From contig NZ_JABERI010000041.1 in the NCBI RefSeq assembly GCF_013004375.1, forward strand, positions 1 through 64,000: a DNA stretch of 64,000 bases, in the 5' to 3' direction. Under the pieces are notes generated by a model. It was not told where the DNA came from and ran no database searches. It worked only from the letters and a program-made list of their open reading frames with translations. Origin of the DNA: Acinetobacter terrae (GTDB lineage: Bacteria; Pseudomonadota; Gammaproteobacteria; Pseudomonadales; Moraxellaceae). The first letter of the stretch is position 1, and each line of letters starts with the position of its first letter. A program made the position numbers and the translations under genes. Positions 17,287 to 27,764 of this stretch are shown one piece after another.

Positions 17287-18558
17287 TTAAATCGATGGAT
17301 GATTTGATTTTGCTAGCGTTGCTGAAACAGCCGATAACTGCTTAAAATCGGCGCCAGAAGGGGCTTGATAAACTTTCAAACCAAACTCTGGAATAATCGC
17401 AATCAGATGATCAAAGATATCAGATTGTATCGCCTCATAATCCTTCCATACCGTGGTATTGGTAAAAGCATAAATCTCCAGTGGCAAACCTTCACTGGTC
17501 GGTTGTAACTGACGTACCATTAGCGAGTGATTCTTGCTAATTCCCGGATGCTGTTGCAGATAAAACTCGATATAGGCACGAAATGTTCCTAAATTGGTTA
17601 AACGGCGCTGGTTATACTGCGAATGATGGCTGAGTTGCAGGTTAAATTGCTCCAGTTCTTCTGCCTTGGTATTTAAATATTGATCTAGCAGAATAAAATC
17701 TTTCAGCTTGTCCTGTTCTTCAGCCGACATGAAATGCACACTGCTTTGATCAATCTGAATCGAACGTTTAATCCGGCGCGCACCGGCTTCCTGCATCCCG
17801 CGCCAGTTTTTAAAAGTGTCCGTCACCAGTTTGTTGGTCGGAATCGTGGTCACCGTTTTATCAAAGTTCTGCACGGTAATGGTATGTAATGACATATCAA
17901 TGACATCACCGTCGGCATTTAAAGACGGCATTTCAATCCAGTCACCAATACGCACCATGTCATAAGATGAAATCTGCACTGAAGCGACTAAAGACAGAAT
18001 GGTATTTTGGAACACCAACATCAGCACCGCAGCCATGGCACCAAAACCTGCGAGCAAGGTAAAGACATCTTTTTTCAGGAATGTGCCTAAAATCATCAAG
18101 CCACAGACAATAAAGATAATCAGCTTAACCAGTTGTAAATAGCCTTTAATCGGCTTGTTTCTTGATTTTGGATTACGCTGATAAATCAGATTGAAAATGC
18201 TTAAAAATTCACTGATTGCCAAAGCCAAAGTCAGGAAAATAAAGGCTTGTGCGCCCATTTGAACAAAGGTGACGATTTTTTCTGAAAGGTGCGGAACAGT
18301 CACGATGCCGTTCATAATGACAATTGCAGGCACGATGTTGGAAATACGACGGATAACATTATGTTCAGCAAAAATGCTCGAATTCGCCGACTTCATCTTG
18401 GAGACAAGCTTGCGAATACCTCGAACCACCACCTGCTTGGCAATAAAATTTGCGAGGACAGCCAGTAAAATCAAGATACTTAAAGAGGTCAGCATCTCTA
18501 ACCATGGATATTGATCTGACCAATCTTGAATATTCTGGATAAAAGCAAAATGCTGCAA
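17287..18558 (-). CDS. mechanosensitive ion channel, MscS/YbdG type
   Basis: 423 aa with about five membrane segments (roughly residues 20-45, 70-90, 98-120, 138-160, 165-195). The last carries the pore-helix pattern LLAGFGAMAAVLMLVFQNTI. The beta domain of the MscS fold follows (VRIGDWIEMPSLNADGDVID) with an extra C-terminal part typical of YbdG. Such channels release solutes on hypo-osmotic shock. The start is a TTG at 18558, with GAGGG 7 bases upstream; the next ATG is 21 codons in and would remove the first membrane segment. Confidence 0.88.
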   Translation of the reverse strand: MQHFAFIQNIQDWSDQYPWLEMLTSLSILILLAVLANFIAKQVVVRGIRKLVSKMKSANSSIFAEHNVIRRISNIVPAIVIMNGIVTVPHLSEKIVTFVQMGAQAFIFLTLALAISEFLSIFNLIYQRNPKSRNKPIKGYLQLVKLIIFIVCGLMILGTFLKKDVFTLLAGFGAMAAVLMLVFQNTILSLVASVQISSYDMVRIGDWIEMPSLNADGDVIDMSLHTITVQNFDKTVTTIPTNKLVTDTFKNWRGMQEAGARRIKRSIQIDQSSVHFMSAEEQDKLKDFILLDQYLNTKAEELEQFNLQLSHHSQYNQRRLTNLGTFRAYIEFYLQQHPGISKNHSLMVRQLQPTSEGLPLEIYAFTNTTVWKDYEAIQSDIFDHLIAIIPEFGLKVYQAPSGADFKQLSAVSATLAKSNHPSI

Positions 18559-18734
18559 AAGTACACCCTCAATATGGAAATTTAAAAATTCTTTATAGTT
18601 TATATAGTTATATTTTAATCATCGCTAATGATAACGTTTTAGCTACATGAACCCAAACTGAATTAACGACCTTGAGTCATGTTGAGATCAGGCGGCGAGT
18701 ATTTTTGAAATGTTATTCAATTTTTTATTTTGAG

Positions 18735-18764
18735 AGCGATGCCAATACGGATATTGACATCGCT
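18735..18764. terminator. hairpin between DUF2058 and mechanosensitive channel genes
   Basis: AGCGATGCCAATA / TATTGACATCGCT, 13 pairs with one mismatch and a 4-base loop, 33 bases past the stop of the DUF2058 gene. No clear T-run on the minus strand, so its role as terminator is likely but not certain. Confidence 0.55.
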
Positions 18765-18797
18765 ATTTTTAATTAAAGATAAAAAGATAAGCTGAAC

Positions 18798-19334
18798 TTA
18801 CCACATCAAATCATCAGGGATCACATAAGCTGCGTATGGATCTTCTTCATCGGTGATTTGCTCATTCTTTTCAGAATTATTGACAATAATAAAGCCTTCC
18901 ATTTTGTCATTAATTCGATCTGCCAAGGCTTTAGGCAAAACTGCATAACCCTCGCTTTCTTTGGCAATCACCAAGGAGCCTGAAACCAGCGCATTATAAA
19001 TTTGCTGATTCAGATAAATCTTTTTGATTTTGCTGTCATCAATAAATTGATAAGACACTTCGCCATCGATGTCGCGAATTTTGTGCTGATTGATCATTTG
19101 GATAATCGCAGCTTTTAATTCTTTACCTTGCAACAGACGTTTTTTCTCTAAATCCAAAGCTTGATCTTTCGCGAGTTTTTCTTGCTTATCTTGCGCAATT
19201 TTCGCTTTCAATTCAGCTTCGTTGCTTTGTCCAGTACGTTGCTCATGTACAGCCTGTTTAGACAGCTTTTTAGCCTTTTTATTATCGACTAAACCCGCTT
19301 TTAGCAATTGAGCCTGTAATGCATTTTTGACCAT
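18798..19334 (-). CDS. DUF2058 family protein
   Basis: 178 aa from ATG 19334 (MVKNALQAQLLKAGLVDNKK). This N-terminus with the Lys-rich coiled coil that follows (residues about 10-70) and the C-terminal DGEVSYQFIDDSKIKKIYLN region is the DUF2058/YaiL signature. The family is described as nucleic-acid or ribosome associated, but its role is unsettled. An 18-codon N-terminal extension from an upstream ATG overlaps the preceding gene and is rejected. It lies 14 bases downstream of the DUF1275 gene and is probably cotranscribed. Confidence 0.85.
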   Translation of the reverse strand: MVKNALQAQLLKAGLVDNKKAKKLSKQAVHEQRTGQSNEAELKAKIAQDKQEKLAKDQALDLEKKRLLQGKELKAAIIQMINQHKIRDIDGEVSYQFIDDSKIKKIYLNQQIYNALVSGSLVIAKESEGYAVLPKALADRINDKMEGFIIVNNSEKNEQITDEEDPYAAYVIPDDLMW

Positions 19335-19348
19335 AATAAATTCCGAAA

Positions 19349-20023
19349 CTACTCTTGAATACGTCGATAACGAAAATAAATAACCCAATATACGGCGCTA
19401 AGTGTCCAACTTAACAGCGCAGGGACAAGGAATGAATCTAATTTTAAATAAGGATAAATGATGCTGGCAACCAAGCCCCCCACGAAAAATCCACATAAAA
19501 TGGCTAAATGGAGAATAATCCGTCTGCGATCTACATCTAGGCCACGTAAACGATAACCTAACGCTAAACCCAAATCGGTCAAAACACCAGACAAATGAGT
19601 GGTTCGGATAATTGCGCCTTTGTAATGGCTGATCATGGCATTTTGTACTCCCATCGCCACACATGCCCAAAGCAGGGCGTAACGAGGGAAATAAGGCAAT
19701 AGGAACCAACACAGACCAATAAAAAAAGCCACCAGGCTTAAAGGGAAACCATAACGGCGTCCTAAGCTAAAGTGGCTATTTCCCAGTATCAATCCGCTAT
19801 AACATGAACCAATCACATAACATAGGACAACCAAGCCTAAGTAGAGGATCTGTTCAGGTTGCCAATGCAACAAAGCCATGGCCAACATGCTGACATTACC
19901 GGTCATATGTGAAACGGACTGATGCAACACGGTCACCAGTCCGAGGACGTTAATCATTCCTGCATTCATTGCAAGAAAAAAAGCACCTAATTGAACCCAA
20001 AGCGGTAAAGTTTGAAGAGGCAT
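19349..20023 (-). CDS. DUF1275 (YoaK-like) membrane protein
   Basis: 224 aa with about six hydrophobic segments. The family hallmark is near the N-terminus: NAGMINVLGLVTVL, then SHMTGNVSMLAMAL, and the RTTHLSGVLTDLGLALG motif follows in the middle. The function of DUF1275 proteins is not established; they are inner membrane proteins. It is the middle gene of an apparent operon sstT, DUF1275, DUF2058, with 32 and 14 bases between genes. Confidence 0.85.
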   Translation of the reverse strand: MPLQTLPLWVQLGAFFLAMNAGMINVLGLVTVLHQSVSHMTGNVSMLAMALLHWQPEQILYLGLVVLCYVIGSCYSGLILGNSHFSLGRRYGFPLSLVAFFIGLCWFLLPYFPRYALLWACVAMGVQNAMISHYKGAIIRTTHLSGVLTDLGLALGYRLRGLDVDRRRIILHLAILCGFFVGGLVASIIYPYLKLDSFLVPALLSWTLSAVYWVIYFRYRRIQE

Positions 20024-20055
20024 AACGTCATAAAAAAATCTTAATAATGACTATC

Positions 20056-21249
20056 TTAATCTAAACCGCGGTCTACAGCAGCAGTAAATAGCACATCTGT
20101 CGAAGAATTTAATGCAGTTTCAGTCGAATCTTGCAATACACTGATGACCATACCAATGGCAACCACTTGCATGGCGATATCAGAACTAATGCCAAACAAG
20201 CCACAAGCCACTGGAATAAGCAGTAAAGAACCACCAGCAACACCAGACGCGCCACATGCTGAAATGGTTGCAAGTACCGATAAAATCAGCATGGTGGTGA
20301 AATCAACCGAAATACCCAAAGTATTTACAGTAGCCAAGGTGAGGACGGTAATGGTCACTGAAGCGCCCGCCATATTAATGGCAGCACCGAGTGGAATAGC
20401 AACACTGGCAGTAGATTCGCTCACGCCTAAACGTTTGGCTAAATCCAGGTTCACTGGAATATTTGCAGCCGAACTACGGGTGAAGAAGGCGGTAATCCCG
20501 CTTTCACGTAGACATTTAAATACTAGTGGATATGGGTTGGCGCGGGTAACAAATGCCACCATGATTGGATTAACCACCAAAGCCACAAAGAACATGGTGC
20601 CAATCAGCACAGCCAACAATTGCGCATAGCTTTCAAAGGTACTTAATCCGGCTTCTGCAACGGTGACAGCCACCAGACCAAAAATACCGACAGGGGCAAA
20701 ATTAATCACCAGACGAATCACTGTGTTTACGGCATTTGCAGCATCGGTGAGCAGTACTTTTGTGGTGTCATTGGCATGACGGAATGCAGCACCCAAAGCA
20801 ACAGCCCAAGCCAAAATACCAATAAAGTTCGCTTCACTAATCGCCACCACAGGGTTCGCCACAAAACTTAAAAGAAGGTTCTTTAAGATTTCAATCAGGC
20901 TACCTGGTGGTTGCAAGTCCGCGTTTGCGGGGATATCCAGAAATAAGGTACTTGGGAAAATGATACTGGCAATCACTGCACTTAACGCAGCCAAGAACAT
21001 CCCAACACCATACATCACCATAATCGGTTTGATTTTAGCACCATGTCCGACTTTAAAATTAGCAATAGACGATAAAACCAATACAAAAACTAATATAGGT
21101 GCAACAGATTTAAGAGCTTTAATAAACAAGTCACCCAACAGGCTTAAATAGGGAGCCACATTAGGGAACAAAACAGCAACACCAATACCTAAAATAATGG
21201 CGATAATAATTCGGGAGACTAAACTCAAACGCATTAAAGCAGAGAACAT
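20056..21249 (-). CDS. sstT: serine/threonine:Na+ symporter
   Basis: 397 aa dicarboxylate/amino acid:cation symporter. Family motifs present are [20 protein letters not shown] (the SstT form of the serine-rich hairpin), [19 protein letters not shown] and the last [15 protein letters not shown]. SstT imports L-serine and L-threonine with sodium. AAGG lies 8 bases before the ATG. It is the first gene of a three-gene unit on the minus strand. Confidence 0.93.
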   Translation of the reverse strand: MFSALMRLSLVSRIIIAIILGIGVAVLFPNVAPYLSLLGDLFIKALKSVAPILVFVLVLSSIANFKVGHGAKIKPIMVMYGVGMFLAALSAVIASIIFPSTLFLDIPANADLQPPGSLIEILKNLLLSFVANPVVAISEANFIGILAWAVALGAAFRHANDTTKVLLTDAANAVNTVIRLVINFAPVGIFGLVAVTVAEAGLSTFESYAQLLAVLIGTMFFVALVVNPIMVAFVTRANPYPLVFKCLRESGITAFFTRSSAANIPVNLDLAKRLGVSESTASVAIPLGAAINMAGASVTITVLTLATVNTLGISVDFTTMLILSVLATISACGASGVAGGSLLLIPVACGLFGISSDIAMQVVAIGMVISVLQDSTETALNSSTDVLFTAAVDRGLD

Positions 21250-21569
21250 AAGGGTGCCTTGTTACAAATACGAGGACTAAAAAATTCACAAATATGTTCA
21301 CCATTTTATACCTAAAAGAGTTACTGCTAAAAATTAATTTTTATATAAAAACTAACTACTTATTTTTAAAGTTGATATTTTTATTTTTAAATATTTTTCA
21401 ACTCAAAAATTTCAAATATTGTTATCCTGCAAATGCTTCAAAGCATCATTATTGTGGCGGAATTTTTTCTAGAAGTTATTCATTTATTCACCACCATGGA
21501 CTAGATTTAATCCCGTCCATGGTTGTGAATAGGCTTGAGAGATTTAGAATTGTGATTTATCTCAATCAT
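21250..21569. other. 320-base gap, AT-rich with one inverted repeat
   Basis: Upstream of sstT. No gene is seen. The left part is extremely AT-rich and may contain the sstT promoter. The inverted repeat CACCACCATGGAC / GTCCATGGTTGTG (21489-21527, 12 of 13 pairs) is 43 bases past the SulP stop and could terminate that transcript, though it lacks a T-run. Confidence 0.45.
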
Positions 21570-23294
21570 TTAAAAAACGTCAGGTGAAAGCTCTTGCATG
21601 GCTTGAAAATGCGACAAATAAATCTGACCACTTAAATGTTTTAACAGTTTCGAATGCTGTAATTTATCCATCACTGGACCCTTGATTTCTGAAAAGTGCA
21701 ATTTGATATTAAGTTTTCTAAATTCAGCATTGATATCTTCCAGCATTTCCAAAGCACTGAAATCAATTGCACTGATACTGGAACAGTTAATCACCACATG
21801 TTCCAAATCAGCATAGGGACTGATCGCATTAATTAAAAAACCTTTAAAGGTATTGGTATTTAAGAAGGTAAGATTTTCATCAATACGCAGGGAAATCACT
21901 TTGGAAGAGGTCAGTACATGATGACGTTGCACATTTCTAAAATGCTGCGTGCCTTCAACTAAACCAATCACTGCAATATGTGGACGACTAATTCGCCATA
22001 ATAAAAGGATAAAGGTGGAGACAATGCCGATAATTAAACCGGTGGTAATATCAATGCAGATCACGCCAAAAAAGGTAATCCACATGGCAATACCATCGGC
22101 TTTTGAATAACGCCAGGTTTCAATAAAAGGTTTGAAATCGACCAGCTTCCAGATAGAAACGATAATGGTCGCTGCCAAAATAGCCAAAGGCAAATCACGA
22201 AAAAAACTGGTGAAATAAAGGCTGACTAAAATAATCAGCAGCGATGAAAACACACCTGCCAGTGGTGTTTTGGCACCAGAGTCTGCATTTACCACGGTTC
22301 GAGATAAACTGCCTGTGACAGGAAATGCAGAACTGAGACCGGCACTTAAATTGGCTAAACCTAAAGCCACCAGTTCCTGGTTGCTGTTTAAATGACTGCG
22401 TTGTTGTAATGCAGTCGCTTGTGCGATGGATAAAGACTCGACAAAGCTAATCATGGCGATCATCGCAGCACCCGGTAATAAGGTGATGACCAAGTCCAAA
22501 TTCCAAAATGGCATAGTGATAGGCGGAAATCCTGAAGGAATTTCTCCCACAGTTTTAATACCGATTTCTTGCAAATTTAGAAAATAAACCGCAGCAATTG
22601 AAACCACCACGAGTACCAAAGGCAATGCTTTAGAGATAAAAGCTGTTGATCCAATGCGACTTTTAACCGCATTGGAACCTAAAACTTTAGGCAGATAGAT
22701 AAGAAACACTAATGCAACAATGCCAAAAATGAATGTTTGAATGTTGCTATAACGAATATAGTGCCAAAAACTGAGCAAAAACTCAGGAATATTGTTGGCT
22801 TCTAAGGGGACATCGACAAGAAACTTGAATTGACCTAAAGCAATCAGCAAAGCGGAAGCAATAATAAAACTTTTAATCACGGGATGGCTAATCAGTTGAA
22901 TCAGAAAGCCAAATCTAAAAATCCCGAGCAATAATGAAATGACCCCGACCATCACTGCAAGCAGACAGGCGGCTTGTATATAAACCGGAGAACCAACTTC
23001 AAATAAGGGATTTAAAGTGGCAAAGGTCATCATGGAAATAATGGCGACCGGACCGATCGAGAGTGTAGGGCTACCACCGACCATGGCGTAAATAATCATC
23101 GGCAGAATGCTGGCATACAAGCCCATAATAGGCGGTAAGCCTGCAAGCATGGCATAGGCCATACCTTGCGGAACCAGCATTGCAATGACAATCAGCGCAG
23201 AAAGCAGGTCAGATTTAAATTTGGCTTGATTGTATTTTTGCAGCCATTGCCAAGCGGGCAACAACATCGTTAAGCGAGTATTTAAATCTGACAT
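21570..23294 (-). CDS. SulP family anion transporter with STAS domain
   Basis: 574 aa. About 10-14 membrane segments fill residues 25-430, including the signature LLSALIVIAMLVPQGMAYAM near the N-terminus. A cytoplasmic STAS domain follows (residues about 455-555, VVINCSSISAIDFSALEML). SulP proteins carry sulfate, bicarbonate or carboxylates. The upstream ArsR gene resembles persulfide-sensing regulators, so a sulfur anion is a reasonable guess. The ATG overlaps an inverted repeat that may be an operator, and the ribosome binding site is poor, so expression may be low or tightly controlled. Confidence 0.9.
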   Translation of the reverse strand: MSDLNTRLTMLLPAWQWLQKYNQAKFKSDLLSALIVIAMLVPQGMAYAMLAGLPPIMGLYASILPMIIYAMVGGSPTLSIGPVAIISMMTFATLNPLFEVGSPVYIQAACLLAVMVGVISLLLGIFRFGFLIQLISHPVIKSFIIASALLIALGQFKFLVDVPLEANNIPEFLLSFWHYIRYSNIQTFIFGIVALVFLIYLPKVLGSNAVKSRIGSTAFISKALPLVLVVVSIAAVYFLNLQEIGIKTVGEIPSGFPPITMPFWNLDLVITLLPGAAMIAMISFVESLSIAQATALQQRSHLNSNQELVALGLANLSAGLSSAFPVTGSLSRTVVNADSGAKTPLAGVFSSLLIILVSLYFTSFFRDLPLAILAATIIVSIWKLVDFKPFIETWRYSKADGIAMWITFFGVICIDITTGLIIGIVSTFILLLWRISRPHIAVIGLVEGTQHFRNVQRHHVLTSSKVISLRIDENLTFLNTNTFKGFLINAISPYADLEHVVINCSSISAIDFSALEMLEDINAEFRKLNIKLHFSEIKGPVMDKLQHSKLLKHLSGQIYLSHFQAMQELSPDVF

Positions 23295-23323
23295 ATCTAA
23301 AACTAAATCACTATTTTAGATAT
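23293..23323 (-). promoter_or_regulatory. inverted repeat at the SulP start, candidate ArsR operator
   Basis: ATATCTAAAA / TTTTAGATAT, a perfect 10-base inverted repeat with an 11-base spacer. It overlaps the SulP start codon region and lies between the transporter gene and the ArsR-type regulator gene. Winged-helix repressors of this family bind such AT-rich palindromes. Confidence 0.55.
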
Positions 23324-23395
23324 ATTATGCATAAAAAGTGCTAAGAAGTCTTAAGCTATTCAAATGACTAAGCTAAATAATTGATATTCATTTAA

Positions 23396-23713
23396 TTAAA
23401 TTATATTTTTAGGACAATACAAATCATATAAAGTATTTAACAGCTGCACCATTTTTTCATCCTTAATCGAATAAAAAATTTGTTTGCCGTCACGACGGGT
23501 CGAAACCACATCACTTTTGCGTAACATCATCAGTTGTTGAGATAAGGTGGGTTGATTAATTTGAGTCATTTCTTCAATTTGCGAAACATTGAGTTCTTGT
23601 TTAGCCAGATGACATAAAATAAGTAGGCGATCTGTATTGGCGAGTGATTTTAATATCGTGACAACGATATCGACAGAATCATGCATAGCGGCAATTTCAA
23701 GATCGGTGTTCAT
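23396..23713 (-). CDS. ArsR family regulator, BigR/YgaV-like
   Basis: 105 aa winged helix-turn-helix. The recognition helix INQPTLSQQLMMLRK and wing STRRDGKQIFYSI match the BigR/SqrR/YgaV subgroup. Two cysteines, C34 (LLILCHL) and C100 (DLYCPK), sit where the persulfide-sensing pair of that subgroup is found, whereas the metal-binding CxC of ArsR is absent. It likely represses the downstream SulP gene and derepresses on reactive sulfur. GGAAATG lies before the ATG. The specific sensing role is inference. Confidence 0.85.
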   Translation of the reverse strand: MNTDLEIAAMHDSVDIVVTILKSLANTDRLLILCHLAKQELNVSQIEEMTQINQPTLSQQLMMLRKSDVVSTRRDGKQIFYSIKDEKMVQLLNTLYDLYCPKNII

Positions 23714-23842
23714 AGAGCATTTCCATACTACTCATCAGTAATATACGCAGTATAAAGCCTGCATAATTGAATACATGATGAAAAAGTAATATTTTCAATG
23801 GTTTTTAATGAAGCTAAATATCAAATATTCTTATATAAATAA

Positions 23843-23878
23843 AAATAAGGCATGGAGTTTAAACTCCATGCCTTATTT
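23843..23878. terminator. perfect 36-base palindrome, terminator after plsB
   Basis: AAATAAGGCATGGAGTTT is followed by its exact reverse complement. It is 20 bases past the plsB stop; the A/T ends give a T-run on either strand. Confidence 0.85.
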
Positions 23879-23898
23879 CAGTGCTAAAAATGTTGAAG

Positions 23899-26400
23899 TT
23901 ATTTTTTAACCGGTTGCTTAAATTGTTTTAATTCTTTTTCATTGAAATGAAGCGCTTCAATTATGGCCTGACGAGTATCAAGGTCATACCAATTGAAAAT
24001 AGCCGACATTTTCTCTTCAAAATCATCACTAATCGCAAAATGATCATCCTGAATATTTAACAAGCTGTTTTGTTTCAGTATTGAAATAAAGCTTTTTAAG
24101 GTTGCACTGTCAAAATAATAGCCAGATTGAATTTTTTGAGTCTGGAAAAGTTTTTGCAATACTGCTTTGCCCATTTTCTCTAACTCTTTTATGGTCAGCG
24201 CTTGAATCGGAGCGTAATGCTTGAGTAATTCTGAAATCATGATCATGTTATTCAGGCTGGAGCTAGATAGATGAGCAAGTGATAACAGCTTATTTTGCAT
24301 TTGTTGATCTGATGCAATGGATACCGTGTTGTTTTGCTGAACAATCCAGCCTAACTGTTCTAAGCTATTTAAAATTAATCCAATTTCATTTTCTAATTCA
24401 TCAAGATTCCATTTTAAGAAAAACTCTTCTTTAAAATAGGGATAGATATTTTTAACGGTATCGATTAAATAATGACATGAAATCTTTTTATAAGATTGAA
24501 TCAGCATGGCAATTAATGCAGGAACAATAAAACAATGCAGAATATTATTACTAAAATAACTTAACAGAATTTTTTGACTTTCAGCTACACGAATCCAGTT
24601 TTCATTATTTTGACTAAAAGTTTCAACCTGTTTTAATTTTTTAGCATATTGAATAATTTCAGCGCTGGATAATTCCGTCATCATCATTCTTGGATCGTAT
24701 TTTGTGTCATTTAATAATTGACGATATTGATCAATCTGTGAGATTAAATCTTGCTCACTTAAAACATGATTTTCAACATTGAGTAAAATCAGTGAGATCA
24801 GTGAAATAGGATTAACCACAACCGCTTTATTAATATTTTCTAAAATTGAACTCGCAACCTGATTGACTGTTTGAACTACAGGTTGAGGTAATTCATCATT
24901 AATATTGAGTTTAATTTGATCTGCGTGATTGGCGGTTAAAATTTTATTAAGGAAAATAGGTTCGCCAAAATTAACATAAACCTGCCCAAAAACTTTCTCA
25001 ATTTTACGCGCTGAACTTAAAATCCCCCAAATCGATTCAGCTTCCTTGGGTTTGCCATTCAGTTCATTTAAGTACGAGGTACCTTCCATCAGCTTTTCAT
25101 AACCAAAATAAGTTGGAATAAAAGCAATCGGTTTGGTCGCGCCACGTAAATGACTTTGTACTGTCATCGAAAGCATGCCTTTTTTAGGCGGCAACAATAA
25201 TCCCGTGCGTGAACGTCCACCTTCAATAAAATATTCCAAAGGTGTGTTGCGTGATAAAAGGCTATGCAAATATTCTTTAAAAACAGAAGTATAAAGTTCA
25301 TTACCACTAAAGGTACGACGAATAAAATAAGCACCGCCACCACGCATGATTTGACCCACAATTGGCAGGTTTAAATTAATCCCCGCGGCAATATGCGGAA
25401 CCATGAGTCCACGGTTAAAAATCACATAAGAGAGCAGCAAATAATCGATATGACTGCGATGGCATGGGGTATAGACAATTTCATAATCCTTGGCTAATTC
25501 ACGCACCGTATCGAAATTATGCACTTCGATACCATCATAAAGTTGCGTCCATAACTTGGTCAGAGCCAGTTCCGCAAAACGTAAGGTTGAATAGGAAAAA
25601 TCCGAAACCACTTCGGTTAAATAACCTTTAGCGCGATTTTCTGCCTCAAACATACTGATTTTATGATCAATACTTTCTTTGCGAATGGCATCTTGAACCG
25701 TTTCGGTTTTCATTAACTTATTAATGAGATTGCGACGGTCTGATAAATCGGGTCCTAAAATCGCTTCTTTGTGTTTATTAAAATTTGTATTGAGTTCTTT
25801 GACAATCGAATGTGCGGGAGAAAAATTTGGATATTCGACTTTAGCTTTTTCAATCGCTGCTTTAAGCGAAATCGGCTTATGAAATTCAATGTAGTTTTCA
25901 CGACTATATAATGAAATATTCAAGGCTTGTTTTAATTTGGATGGGGTTGCCCAGGCATCCGCAAATAAAGCTTTCAACCAGGAATTTTCATATTCAGGTG
26001 AACGTCCCCATAAAACCGTCACCGGTACCAGTTCAATATCGTATTCAGGGTATTTTTCCAAAGCTTCAATCAGTCGAATGAGTTTGGCCGAATAATGGTA
26101 GGCCTCATTTTTGGAACTCGGTACATTTAAAGCCAGAATGGAGTCATCTTCTTTAAACTCCTGAATGCTTAACGGTGTAAAAACCGAAGGCAGTTTTCGT
26201 GCTTGGGCTTCAGTATCAATGATGACCGTGTTGCTGATGGATGCATCTTGTAAAACATAACAAATTATTTTTTTATCAAGTTGATCTTCTATGGTTTTTT
26301 CTAATTCTTCAGTATTGCCTAAGACTTGAGGTGTCACGATTTTATCGAGGATTTTCTGCGTAAATTGTCGATAGAATCGGCTATAACCCTTATTAGACAT
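23899..26400 (-). CDS. plsB: glycerol-3-phosphate 1-O-acyltransferase
   Basis: 833 aa from ATG 26400 (MSNKGYSRFYRQFTQK), preceded by AGGGA at good spacing. A 29-codon upstream extension is less likely. PlsB transfers an acyl group from acyl-ACP or acyl-CoA to glycerol 3-phosphate, the first step of phospholipid synthesis at the inner membrane. The acyltransferase blocks are in order: CHRSHIDYLLLSYV (HX4D), GGGAYFIRRTF, EGGRSRTG and AFIPTYFGYEK. The length is close to the family (about 800-830). It appears monocistronic. Confidence 0.93.
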   Translation of the reverse strand: MSNKGYSRFYRQFTQKILDKIVTPQVLGNTEELEKTIEDQLDKKIICYVLQDASISNTVIIDTEAQARKLPSVFTPLSIQEFKEDDSILALNVPSSKNEAYHYSAKLIRLIEALEKYPEYDIELVPVTVLWGRSPEYENSWLKALFADAWATPSKLKQALNISLYSRENYIEFHKPISLKAAIEKAKVEYPNFSPAHSIVKELNTNFNKHKEAILGPDLSDRRNLINKLMKTETVQDAIRKESIDHKISMFEAENRAKGYLTEVVSDFSYSTLRFAELALTKLWTQLYDGIEVHNFDTVRELAKDYEIVYTPCHRSHIDYLLLSYVIFNRGLMVPHIAAGINLNLPIVGQIMRGGGAYFIRRTFSGNELYTSVFKEYLHSLLSRNTPLEYFIEGGRSRTGLLLPPKKGMLSMTVQSHLRGATKPIAFIPTYFGYEKLMEGTSYLNELNGKPKEAESIWGILSSARKIEKVFGQVYVNFGEPIFLNKILTANHADQIKLNINDELPQPVVQTVNQVASSILENINKAVVVNPISLISLILLNVENHVLSEQDLISQIDQYRQLLNDTKYDPRMMMTELSSAEIIQYAKKLKQVETFSQNNENWIRVAESQKILLSYFSNNILHCFIVPALIAMLIQSYKKISCHYLIDTVKNIYPYFKEEFFLKWNLDELENEIGLILNSLEQLGWIVQQNNTVSIASDQQMQNKLLSLAHLSSSSLNNMIMISELLKHYAPIQALTIKELEKMGKAVLQKLFQTQKIQSGYYFDSATLKSFISILKQNSLLNIQDDHFAISDDFEEKMSAIFNWYDLDTRQAIIEALHFNEKELKQFKQPVKK

Positions 26401-26667
26401 TGTATTCCCTAAATCAGTTTTCATTTGCTTGATATTGTGTGCAATAACAAGGATAAATACAAATCTTATTGATGACAAATACGTCATTTAAGTTGTAACT
26501 ATTTAAGAAAAAACCAGCTGTGAGGATGTGAAAAAATCTTTGCTTATTAGGCTTAAATATATGCTTAAGGCGAAAAAAACTGGAATAGAAAAACTTATCT
26601 TCACAGTCCAAATGGCTTATGATGAAAGGCATGACTTTAAAATCAAAAGATCGCTCAAGGAGTTAAA

Positions 26668-27666
26668 ATGAGTACAGATTCTGCATTTCCAATACCAAAT
26701 AATTTAGGCATTGCGGTTTATAGTAATAATGCTGAATCTATTGGCAACACCCCCTTAATTCGTATTAATCGTTCAATTTCTTCAGCTGCAACGGTACTGG
26801 CTAAAATTGAAAGCCGTAATCCTGCATTTTCTGTGAAATGTCGTATTGGTGCCGCTTTAATTGCAGATGCTGAAGAAAAAGGTTTGCTTAAACCGGGTAT
26901 GCATATTGTAGAGCCGACCAGTGGTAATACCGGGATTGCACTTGCATTCGTAGCGGCTGCAAAAGGTTATGACATCACTTTAACCATGCCTGCAAGCATG
27001 AGTGTTGAACGTCGTAAAGTGTTAAAGGCATTTGGTGCAAATCTGGTATTGACTGAACCAGCTAAAGGCATGAAAGGCGCGGTGGATGAAGCGGTTCGTT
27101 TAGCGACAGAACAACCGGAACTGTATTATTTACCGCAACAATTTGAAAACCCGGCCAACCCTAAAATTCATGAGCAAACCACGGGTCCTGAAATTTGGGA
27201 AGCAACTGGCGGTAAGGTCGATATTTTAGTTGCTGGCGTAGGAACAGGCGGTACCATTTCAGGTATTTCACGTTATTTTGAGCAGGTAAAAAATCAGCCG
27301 CTTTATTCGGTTGCTGTTGAACCTGCGGAATCGCCAATTATTGGACAAACTAAACGTGGTGAGCCACTAACTCCGGGGCCGCATAAAATCCAGGGGATCG
27401 GCGCAAACTTTATTCCAAAAAATCTGGATTTAGATTTGGTTGATGAAGTCATTGCGATTGAAAGTTCAGCAGCGATTGAATGGGCGCGTAAAACCGCGAC
27501 TCATGAAGGTATTCTGGTGGGTATTTCAAGTGGCGCAGCAATGGCAGCGGCAGCTCAACTGGCAGCACGTCCTGAAAATGCCGGAAAAACCATTGTGGTG
27601 ATTTTACCGGATGCGGGTGAGCGTTATTTATCTTCGGTTTTGTTTGAAGATATTTCTGCAGAATAA
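26668..27666 (+). CDS. cysK: cysteine synthase A (O-acetylserine sulfhydrylase)
   Basis: 332 aa PLP fold type II enzyme forming cysteine from O-acetylserine and sulfide. The PLP lysine is in [11 protein letters not shown]; the substrate loop [11 protein letters not shown], the phosphate loop VGTGGTISG and the C-terminal SSGAA block are present. The N-terminus is about 10 residues longer than in enteric CysK. CAAGGAG precedes the ATG. A terminator follows the gene. CysM-type activity cannot be ruled out from sequence, but CysK is the closer match. Confidence 0.9.
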   Translation: MSTDSAFPIPNNLGIAVYSNNAESIGNTPLIRINRSISSAATVLAKIESRNPAFSVKCRIGAALIADAEEKGLLKPGMHIVEPTSGNTGIALAFVAAAKGYDITLTMPASMSVERRKVLKAFGANLVLTEPAKGMKGAVDEAVRLATEQPELYYLPQQFENPANPKIHEQTTGPEIWEATGGKVDILVAGVGTGGTISGISRYFEQVKNQPLYSVAVEPAESPIIGQTKRGEPLTPGPHKIQGIGANFIPKNLDLDLVDEVIAIESSAAIEWARKTATHEGILVGISSGAAMAAAAQLAARPENAGKTIVVILPDAGERYLSSVLFEDISAE

Positions 27667-27709
27667 TTTTTGTCAAAATTGAAATTATTTTAAGCGATAA
27701 AAAAGAGTG

Positions 27710-27740
27710 AAAAGGCTGAAGTTGATCTTCAGCCTTTTTT
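27710..27740. terminator. terminator after cysK
   Basis: AAAAGGCTGAAG / CTTCAGCCTTTT, 12 base pairs with a 5-base loop and a T-run to 27740. It also suits the converging aldehyde dehydrogenase gene. Confidence 0.88.
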
Positions 27741-27764
27741 ATTTAGTCTGTATAACTAATAATC

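Noticed and set aside
20144..20629. 161-codon plus-strand ORF inside sstT
   Set aside because: Antisense shadow of a well-supported transporter gene; composition is driven by the complement of its codons.
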